A stretch of DNA of 11,960 nucleotides from contig CALCPT010000480.1 of the NCBI GenBank assembly GCA_937897265.1, forward strand, positions 1-11,960, read 5' to 3'. Made by a program: the position numbers and the translations under genes. Positions 6,003 through 11,960 of this stretch are shown here, piece after piece. The notes under the pieces were generated by a model. The model did no database searches. It saw nothing but the letters and a program-made list of their open reading frames with translations, and was not told where the DNA came from. Positions within the stretch are counted from its first letter, which is position 1. Each line of letters starts with the position of its first letter. Source of the stretch: an uncultured Alcaligenaceae bacterium (GTDB taxonomy: Bacteria; Pseudomonadota; Gammaproteobacteria; Burkholderiales; Burkholderiaceae_B).

Positions 6003-8836
6003 CGCGTTCAGTCCTTCTGGCCTCGGAGCTGTCAACAGAGAACATTGTTGCGCTGTTGCGTAGCAAAACTGAGTGCGGCGCACATCTGCAGGCAGATTCG
6101 CGTGCCGTGTGTGCGGGCGATGTCTTTTTGGCGTGTCCAGGTTTATCCAGCGATGGTAGAGATTTCATCGCGGCAGCAATCAAGCAGGGGGCCAGCGCGG
6201 TCCTCATGCACGCTGACGCAACGACTTCGTGGCAGGCAACTGATTTCAGCGTGCCCGTGCTGGGGTTGCCCGACCTAACTCAGCGGCTTGGCGAGCTGGC
6301 AGATCTTTGGTACGACAAACCTTCGGCGCATATGAAGGTCATCGCGGTGACTGGTACGAATGGCAAAACCAGTTGTGTGCAATGGCTCACCGATGCTTTG
6401 CAGTCGGCCGGGTACTCGGCAGGGGCACTCGGCACCCTGGGTGTTCGCTTTCCGGATGGCTCTGTCGGTGCAGGTGCGCTGACGACTCCCGATGTGATTT
6501 CGATGCACCGAAGCCTAGCCGCAATGCGAGAGGCGGGAGCGCAATATGTATCACTTGAGGCGTCCTCTATCGGCTTAGAGCAAGGCCGCCTTGCCGGTGT
6601 AAGAATCTTTGCTGCCGGGTTTACCAATCTTTCGCGTGATCATCTTGACTATCACCACACCATGCAGGCTTATGCGGCATCGAAGGCGCGCCTGTTTGCT
6701 TGGCCCGGATTGCAAGCAGGGGTGCTCAATGCCGACGATGCGGTCAGTGCAAGTTTCGCAACAGTCGCAACCTACCCGCTGGTGACCTACAGTCTTGCGC
6801 AACAGACGACTGCTGGCGCCGCTGCCCTGCGTGCAGAGCTCTTAGTCGACTCAATGACGACGGGACAATGGTTATTGCATGAGCAGAACGAGCAGGTCGC
6901 GGTGCATACAAAGGTTGTTGGCCGGCATAACATTGCAAATCTCTTATGCGTCGCGGGATTGCTTAAAGCTCTCGGCTGGTCCCTCGCAAAGATTGCCGCG
7001 AGCTTTAACACCCTTTCGCCGGTAGACGGGCGGCTCCAAACAGTCGAGCCCGTGTTGGCTGATCGTGCTGTACCGACTGTGTTGGTTGACTACGCACACA
7101 CACCAGATGCACTCACTCGTGCCTTAGAGGTGGCGCGCGAGCTCGCTCAGGCGCGCCGCGCACATGTTTGGTGTGTGTTTGGTTGTGGTGGTAACCGAGA
7201 TGTCGGCAAACGCCCCCTGATGGGAGAGGTTGCCCAGCGGCTGGCCGATCGTGTGATCGTGACGAGCGATAATCCGCGCGATGAAGATCCGCAGGCAATC
7301 ATTGCTCAGATCGTTGCTGGTTTGCCTGGCTCGAGTGCACAGGTCACGATTGAGCCAGATCGGGCTCAGGCGATTTTGGCTGCAGTGTTAGGGGCGGCAT
7401 GCAATGATGTGGTGCTGATTGCAGGCAAAGGTCACGAAACCTATCAAGAGATTGCCGGTCAGCGCGCACCATTTGATGACCGGCAATGGGCTCAAGCCGC
7501 GCTGTTGCTGCGACAGCAGCGAGCAATTCAAACCGACTCGCGTCGCCTTGATGTGGGTTCAATATTTTTGGCGCTTAGGGGTGATCACTTTGATGGTCAC
7601 GACTACCTTGAGCAGATTCAGGCGGCGGGGGCATGTGCCGCTATTGTGGACGCGATCCAGCCTGTGCCTGGCTTGGCGCAAGTCGCTTTGGGTGATACCC
7701 GTGCAGCGCTGCTGCAGCTTGGGCGGGCTTGGCGACGGCAGTTTGCCATCCCGATGATTGCGGTGACGGGTAGTAATGGTAAAACCACCACCAAAGAGAT
7801 GATTTCTTCCATCTTGGCATCGTGGCTAGGTGAAGAGCACCGGTTGGCCACTATTGGTAATTTGAATAACGAATTGGGTGTGCCGCTGACCCTGTTGCGC
7901 TTGCGAGACGAGCATCAAGCCGCAGTGATCGAGTTAGGCATGAATCATCCGGGCGAAATCGCAATCTTGGCTCAAACCGCTGAGCCGACGGTGGCATTAG
8001 TGAATAATGCGCAGCGCGAGCATCAAGAGTTTATGGTGAATGTTGAGGCAGTTGCGCGTGAAAACGCAGCCGTCTATGAATCTTTGATGCCTGACGGAAT
8101 CAAAGTCTTTCCATACGCTGATACCTTTTCTCAGTTGTGGCGAGAGCTTGCAAGCGAGCGCACCAGCCTGCGCTTTGGACTGAGCTCAGACGCTGAGGTG
8201 TGGGCCAGTGACATCCGGGCCGATGCCTTGGGGACTAGCTTCACTGTTCATACGCCGATAGGCGAGGGTAGAGTAGTGTTGTCTGTGCCAGGACGGCACA
8301 ATTTGCTGAACGCCTTGGCGTCAACGGCCTGCGCGGTTGCTGCAGGGGTACCGATGTCGGCGATCACTCATGGTCTTGCGGTGTTTCACGCTGTTGCGGG
8401 GCGGATGCAACCGCATCGTTTGGCCGACGGGGTCATGCTCATTGATGACTCTTATAACGCGAACCCTGACTCGGTACGTGCGGCGATTGATGTTCTTGCT
8501 TCGCTACCGGCACCGCGTGTGCTTGTGCTGGGTGATATGGGCGAGGTGGGTGATAACGGGCCTGCTATGCATGAAGAGGTTGGAGCCTATGCGCGCGAGT
8601 GTGGCATTGAGCATTTATTGACACTTGGACAGGCAACGCGGTTGAGCGCGATTGCGTTTGGCTCGCAAGCGGTTGTGTGTGAAACAAATGAGCAAGCAAG
8701 CGATTGGATTGCACAACATTGCGTGAAAAGCGTCTTGATCAAAGGGTCGCGCTTCATGCGCATGGAAAAAATTGTACGCACTTGCCTCGAACAGTTTGAG
8801 GCAAGTGACAAAGACGTGGTGAAACATGCTGTTTGA
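5999..8836 (+). CDS. murEF: MurE-MurF fusion: UDP-MurNAc-tripeptide synthetase and D-Ala-D-Ala ligase
   Basis: One 945-residue ORF carries two consecutive Mur ligases. The MurE half (1 to about 504) adds meso-diaminopimelate to UDP-MurNAc-L-Ala-D-Glu; the MurF half (about 505-945) adds D-Ala-D-Ala. MurE shows QADSRAV (31-37), ATP loop VTGTNGKTS (117-125), LTTPD (161-165), Lys229 in SKARLF (the usual carbamylated lysine), [12 protein letters not shown] (395-406), DNPR (424-427), the motif typical of meso-DAP enzymes, and AGKGHETYQ (475-483). MurF shows [13 protein letters not shown] (511-523), [12 protein letters not shown] (589-600), [15 protein letters not shown] (620-634), [10 protein letters not shown] (645-654), [11 protein letters not shown] (669-679), PGRHN (764-768), [10 protein letters not shown] (816-825) and KGSR (915-918). 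No stop or start separates the halves; the first 25 or so residues of free-standing MurF are absent. Such fusions are known in Bordetella and relatives. The ATG overlaps the ftsI stop by four bases; the 3' end overlaps mraY by 11. Confidence 0.96.
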   Translation: MTRSVLLASELSTENIVALLRSKTECGAHLQADSRAVCAGDVFLACPGLSSDGRDFIAAAIKQGASAVLMHADATTSWQATDFSVPVLGLPDLTQRLGELADLWYDKPSAHMKVIAVTGTNGKTSCVQWLTDALQSAGYSAGALGTLGVRFPDGSVGAGALTTPDVISMHRSLAAMREAGAQYVSLEASSIGLEQGRLAGVRIFAAGFTNLSRDHLDYHHTMQAYAASKARLFAWPGLQAGVLNADDAVSASFATVATYPLVTYSLAQQTTAGAAALRAELLVDSMTTGQWLLHEQNEQVAVHTKVVGRHNIANLLCVAGLLKALGWSLAKIAASFNTLSPVDGRLQTVEPVLADRAVPTVLVDYAHTPDALTRALEVARELAQARRAHVWCVFGCGGNRDVGKRPLMGEVAQRLADRVIVTSDNPRDEDPQAIIAQIVAGLPGSSAQVTIEPDRAQAILAAVLGAACNDVVLIAGKGHETYQEIAGQRAPFDDRQWAQAALLLRQQRAIQTDSRRLDVGSIFLALRGDHFDGHDYLEQIQAAGACAAIVDAIQPVPGLAQVALGDTRAALLQLGRAWRRQFAIPMIAVTGSNGKTTTKEMISSILASWLGEEHRLATIGNLNNELGVPLTLLRLRDEHQAAVIELGMNHPGEIAILAQTAEPTVALVNNAQREHQEFMVNVEAVARENAAVYESLMPDGIKVFPYADTFSQLWRELASERTSLRFGLSSDAEVWASDIRADALGTSFTVHTPIGEGRVVLSVPGRHNLLNALASTACAVAAGVPMSAITHGLAVFHAVAGRMQPHRLADGVMLIDDSYNANPDSVRAAIDVLASLPAPRVLVLGDMGEVGDNGPAMHEEVGAYARECGIEHLLTLGQATRLSAIAFGSQAVVCETNEQASDWIAQHCVKSVLIKGSRFMRMEKIVRTCLEQFEASDKDVVKHAV

Positions 8837-9998
8837 ACTTTCTGGCTGGTTGGCCGAAAACTACGCACGTGGGTTTTCTGTATTTGAATACATCACACTA
8901 CGCGCCGTGTTGGCGTGTGCCACATCGCTCTTGATCGGTCTACTTGCTGGGCCTTGGGTCATTCGTAAGCTGACTGCTTTGAAAATTGGTCAGGCAGTGC
9001 GCAGCTACGGGCCTGAAACGCATTTAGTGAAAACTGGCACGCCAACCATGGGCGGCGCGCTCATTTTAATTGCGATTGCAGTGAGCACCCTGTTGTGGGC
9101 TGATTTGCGCAACCGTTATGTTTGGGTCGTCTTGTTGGTGACTCTTGGCTTTGGGCTGGTAGGTTGGGTGGATGACTATCGCAAAGTCGTCCATCGCGAT
9201 CCCGAGGGCATGCCGGCGCGTCAGAAATTCTTTTGGCAGGCCCTAATTGGTGCAGCAGCCTCACTGTATTTGATGTTTGCGATCTCGGCACCGAGCTCTG
9301 CAAATTTGTGGACAGTCGCGGTAGATTGGGCAACGGGCGGTTTCTCTGTCACGCTGCCTGCCCGTGCAGACCTTATCGTGCCCTTTTTCAAAACTTTCAG
9401 CTATCCGTTGGGTGCTCTGGGCTTCGTTGTGGTGAGTTGGTGCGTCATCGTGGGTACCAGTAATGCTGTCAATCTTACCGATGGCCTTGATGGTTTGGCG
9501 ATTATGCCAACTGTCATGGTCGGCTCGGCTTTAGGCGTGTTTGCGTATGTCGTTGGGCGTGTCGACTATTCACGTTATTTGTTGTTTCCGTATGTGCCGG
9601 GCGCTGGTGAGTTGATGGTGTTATGCGCAGCACTTGCAGGTGCTGGTTTAGCCTTTTTATGGTTTAACGCGTATCCCGCACAAGTATTTATGGGCGATGT
9701 CGGCGCCTTGGCGCTTGGCGGCATGCTGGGCACGATTGCAATTGTCGTACGACAAGAAATCGTACTGTTCATTATGGGCGGGGTATTCGTCGTTGAAACA
9801 TTATCGGTCATGTTGCAGGTGTCATGGTTTAAATACACGCGCTATCGCTATGGCCAGGGGCAACGTATTTTAAAAATGGCACCACTTCATCATCACTTCG
9901 AAGTGGGTGGCTGGAAAGAAACTCAAGTTGTCGTACGTTTTTGGATCATCAGCATGATGCTGGTGTTGATTGGTTTAGCTTCACTAAAGATTCGATGA
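8826..9998 (+). CDS. mraY: Phospho-N-acetylmuramoyl-pentapeptide-transferase MraY
   Basis: MraY is the integral inner-membrane enzyme that transfers phospho-MurNAc-pentapeptide from UDP to undecaprenyl phosphate, making lipid I. The 390-residue product is mostly hydrophobic with about ten membrane helices. Family motifs are intact: KTGTPTMGG (69-77), the Mg-binding VDDYRK with Asp116 and Asp117 (115-120), [13 protein letters not shown] (213-225), [15 protein letters not shown] (285-299) with Asp291, and MAPLHHHFE (351-359) with the HHH triad. It exceeds E. coli MraY (360 residues) by about 30, mostly around 155-190 between helices, as in other betaproteobacteria. The ATG lies inside the last codons of murEF in another frame (11-base overlap) and has only a weak purine-rich leader (GTGGTGAAAC), so coupling to murEF translation is likely. 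The stop overlaps the murD start as ATGA. Confidence 0.97.
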   Translation: MLFELSGWLAENYARGFSVFEYITLRAVLACATSLLIGLLAGPWVIRKLTALKIGQAVRSYGPETHLVKTGTPTMGGALILIAIAVSTLLWADLRNRYVWVVLLVTLGFGLVGWVDDYRKVVHRDPEGMPARQKFFWQALIGAAASLYLMFAISAPSSANLWTVAVDWATGGFSVTLPARADLIVPFFKTFSYPLGALGFVVVSWCVIVGTSNAVNLTDGLDGLAIMPTVMVGSALGVFAYVVGRVDYSRYLLFPYVPGAGELMVLCAALAGAGLAFLWFNAYPAQVFMGDVGALALGGMLGTIAIVVRQEIVLFIMGGVFVVETLSVMLQVSWFKYTRYRYGQGQRILKMAPLHHHFEVGGWKETQVVVRFWIISMMLVLIGLASLKIR

Positions 9999-11527
9999 GC
10001 GAGACGGTTTTGTCCTCTGCACTGCCTTCACGGGTCCTGATAGTTGGGCTCGGTGAGACGGGTGTCGCTGCAGCGCGCTGGTGCGTGCGCAACGGAGCTG
10101 CTGTGCGGGTGGCTGATACGCGTCAGAGCCCCGCAGGGCTTGAGGCGTTGACAAAGTTGATTGATGTCGCCGCACTAGAGTTGCACCTGGGCTGCGATGT
10201 TTTTGAAGCCTCGTTGCTTGAGGGCGTAGGCCTCTTGGTGCTGAGCCCGGGTCTCGCGCCGAGCCTGTCGCCTGTCAAAGAGTTGCTTGAGCAGGCCGAG
10301 GCCGTCGGTATTGAGGTGATTGGCGAAATCGAATTGTTCGCACGCGCGTTGCAGCAACTGCAGGCCACGCAGCAGTACGCACCACGTGTGGTGGGTGTGA
10401 CCGGTACAAACGGTAAGACAACTGTGACGGCACTGACTCGTCACATGTTGGCTGCTGCAGGAATTCGTGCGAGAGCCGCTGGCAATATTAGTCCGGCCGC
10501 ACTTGAGTCATTAATTGAGGCGTTGGATACAAACGCACTGCCAGACGTATGGGTACTTGAGTTGTCGAGCTTTCAACTTGAAACAACTCGCAGTCTGCGC
10601 ATGACTGCCGCTGTCGTGCTCAACGTGTCGCAAGATCACTTAGATTGGCATGGCAATATGCAAGCGTATGGGCAGGCAAAAGCCCGTATTTACGACATGA
10701 CCGAAGTGTTGATCGTCAATCGCGATGACGCAACGGTCATGGCCATGTGTGAGTCCTTAGCGGGGCTCAATGTTCGAAGCTTCGGTCGCGACACGCCAAT
10801 GTTAACTGGCGATATTGGACTCGAAAGCAGTCATGATGTTTTGTGGCTGACCACTTCTGAGATGACCGAGTTTGAAGATGACTTGCCCGCGCCTGTTAAG
10901 CGTAAAAAGAATGCGCCACCCCCCGAGCGTGCGTCTGGCCGGTTAGTGCGTCTTATGCCGATGGATGCTCTTGGGCTGCATGGCCTGCATAACGCGCTGA
11001 ATACTCAAGCGGCGCTGTTGTTAGCGCGCGCGGTGGGCGCCGGGTTGGGGGCTATTCTCCGCGCGGCAGGCGACTATGTTGGCGAGCCTCATCGCATGGA
11101 GTTTATCCGCAGCGTGCGCGGCATTGATTTCTTTAACGATAGCAAAGGGACTAACGTTGGCGCGACGGTAGCCGGGTTAGAAGGGTTGGGACGGCGTTCA
11201 GTGTTAATTGCCGGTGGTGCCGGGAAAGGTCAGGATTTTTCGCCCTTGATACCAGTTGTCGCGCGGCATGCGCGCGCTGTCGTATTGATTGGCCAAGACG
11301 CGCGTTTGCTTCTGGATACGCTCGCTTCGACCGGAGTGCCATGCCTGCTTGCCGAAACGTTGCCCCAAGCGGTTGAAATGGCATTTGCGCAAGCCCAAGA
11401 GGGTGATGCAGTCGTACTCTCGCCAGCTTGCGCGAGCTTGGATATGTTTCGTAATTACGGGCATCGGGGTTTGGTCTTCGTTGATGCCGCGCATGAGTTG
11501 GCGTTAAGTCAGGGAGAGGTGGCATGA
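9995..11527 (+). CDS. murD: UDP-N-acetylmuramoyl-L-alanine--D-glutamate ligase MurD
   Basis: MurD is the cytoplasmic ATP-dependent ligase that adds D-glutamate to UDP-MurNAc-L-Ala, just before the MurE step. From ATG 9995 the product is 510 residues. The N-terminal Rossmann-like domain shows [16 protein letters not shown] (14-29) and LSPGLAPS (83-90). The central ATPase domain has [10 protein letters not shown] (135-144), [10 protein letters not shown] (189-198), [16 protein letters not shown] (210-225) and Lys229, the usual carbamylated residue. The C-terminal domain has [19 protein letters not shown] (380-398), [12 protein letters not shown] (404-415) and [18 protein letters not shown] (475-492). 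It is about 70 residues longer than E. coli MurD (438), partly through a charged insertion at about 285-320 containing [12 protein letters not shown]. The reading frame is open back to 9941, but ATG 9995 gives the normal N-terminus and an ATGA overlap with the mraY stop. The stop overlaps ftsW by four bases. Confidence 0.97.
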   Translation: MSETVLSSALPSRVLIVGLGETGVAAARWCVRNGAAVRVADTRQSPAGLEALTKLIDVAALELHLGCDVFEASLLEGVGLLVLSPGLAPSLSPVKELLEQAEAVGIEVIGEIELFARALQQLQATQQYAPRVVGVTGTNGKTTVTALTRHMLAAAGIRARAAGNISPAALESLIEALDTNALPDVWVLELSSFQLETTRSLRMTAAVVLNVSQDHLDWHGNMQAYGQAKARIYDMTEVLIVNRDDATVMAMCESLAGLNVRSFGRDTPMLTGDIGLESSHDVLWLTTSEMTEFEDDLPAPVKRKKNAPPPERASGRLVRLMPMDALGLHGLHNALNTQAALLLARAVGAGLGAILRAAGDYVGEPHRMEFIRSVRGIDFFNDSKGTNVGATVAGLEGLGRRSVLIAGGAGKGQDFSPLIPVVARHARAVVLIGQDARLLLDTLASTGVPCLLAETLPQAVEMAFAQAQEGDAVVLSPACASLDMFRNYGHRGLVFVDAAHELALSQGEVA

Positions 11528-11960
11528 GTCTCTTTGCCGACTTAACGAACAGCGTCAATGCCGTGCGCCCAACTCGCACCACGATGCGCAACTACGATTT
11601 GCCTTTGGTGGTTGCGACTAGTTTGTTGGTTGCAATCGGTATTTTGATGGTGTACTCGGCCGCAATCGCCTTGGCCGATGGCCCTCGCTTTGCGAATTAT
11701 GGACGCTATTACTTTGTGCTGCGTCAAACTCTCTATGTCGGTGTCGGTCTATTTGCTGCCGCTTTTGTTTTGACTGTGCCAATCGAGGCGTGGCAACGAA
11801 CGACGATGTGGATTTTTATCATTACGATGCTGCTGTTGGTGGCAGTGTTGATCCCGGGGATCGGTCGACGCGTGAATGGTGCGATGCGATGGTTGCCCGT
11901 TGGCCCTGTCACCTTTCAGCCCTCAGAGTTGATGAAGCTTGCTGCCTTGCTATTTACCGC
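11524..11960 (+). CDS. ftsW: Cell division protein FtsW, N-terminal part (cut by window edge)
   Basis: FtsW is the SEDS-family glycosyltransferase that polymerises septal peptidoglycan from lipid II as partner of FtsI. The first 145 codons are in the window, without a stop. After a cytoplasmic segment of about 25 residues come hydrophobic stretches at about 27-48 (LVVATSLLVAIGILMVYSAA), 70-88 and 98-116, consistent with the first helices of the polytopic protein. The SEDS signature VNGAMRWLPVGPVTFQPSELMKLA follows at about 119-142; the FQPSELMKLA segment is characteristic, and the setting directly after murD separates it from RodA. About 60-65% of the protein lies beyond the right edge. The ATG overlaps the murD stop (ATGA), preceded by GGGAGAGGTGG ending two bases upstream. 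Confidence 0.95.
   Translation, partial: MSLFADLTNSVNAVRPTRTTMRNYDLPLVVATSLLVAIGILMVYSAAIALADGPRFANYGRYYFVLRQTLYVGVGLFAAAFVLTVPIEAWQRTTMWIFIITMLLLVAVLIPGIGRRVNGAMRWLPVGPVTFQPSELMKLAALLFT

Noticed and set aside
5664..6083. Open frame of 139 codons antisense to the ftsI end
   Set aside because: It covers the KSGT region of ftsI on the other strand and looks like a shadow; its composition does not suggest a protein.
9941..9994. Upstream ATG giving MurD an 18-residue longer N-terminus
   Set aside because: It would overlap mraY by 58 bases and add a sequence unlike MurD. ATG 9995 gives the normal start and a four-base ATGA overlap.
11151..11591. Open frame of 146 codons antisense to the murD end and ftsW start
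   Set aside because: It is antisense to conserved MurD motifs and crosses the murD-ftsW overlap; no independent coding or ribosome-binding signals are seen.
1..11960. Mobile elements, CRISPR arrays, tRNAs, toxin-antitoxin or defence genes
   Set aside because: No transposase or integrase motifs, spaced long repeats, tRNA-like cloverleafs or unassigned gene-sized ORFs were found; the window is core housekeeping DNA.

Overview
The window is a chromosomal segment of a betaproteobacterium, most likely a Burkholderiales member related to the Alcaligenaceae. The evidence is a dcw (division and cell wall) cluster in the classical proteobacterial order, a MurE-MurF fusion of the kind known from Bordetella and relatives, and betaproteobacterial sequence features such as the [11 protein letters not shown] segment of MurF, long RsmH, MraY and MurD proteins, and a Uup-type ABC-F protein. 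By eye the DNA is moderately GC-rich, apart from one AT-rich gap of about 200 bases.

Layout. Positions 1-1705 (minus strand) hold most of uup, which runs off the left edge. A short divergent promoter region (1706-1801) separates it from rnpB, the RNase P RNA (about 1802-2217, plus strand). A gene-free, AT-rich stretch (about 2218-2418) follows, then the mraZ promoter and a five-unit MraZ operator that runs into the mraZ start codon. From 2489 to the right edge the plus strand is one tightly packed operon: mraZ, rsmH, ftsL, ftsI, murE-murF (one ORF), mraY, murD and ftsW (cut by the right edge). After the 3-base gap between mraZ and rsmH, every junction overlaps by 1, 4, 4, 11, 4 and 4 bases, which suggests extensive translational coupling.

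How the genes work together. MraZ is the transcriptional regulator of the cluster. RsmH methylates 16S rRNA. FtsL and FtsI (PBP3) belong to the septal divisome. MurE and MurF add meso-diaminopimelate and D-Ala-D-Ala to the UDP-MurNAc peptide, and MurD supplies their substrate by adding D-glutamate. MraY transfers the finished precursor to undecaprenyl phosphate to make lipid I. FtsW is the SEDS glycosyltransferase partner of FtsI.

I see no mobile element, CRISPR array, tRNA, phage gene or unknown gene cassette, and no evidence for an undescribed system. The points most worth a second look are the almost linker-free MurE-MurF junction, a G8 run at the ftsI-murEF overlap where a -1 slip would join the two reading frames, and the MraZ operator overlapping the -10, ribosome binding site and start codon.
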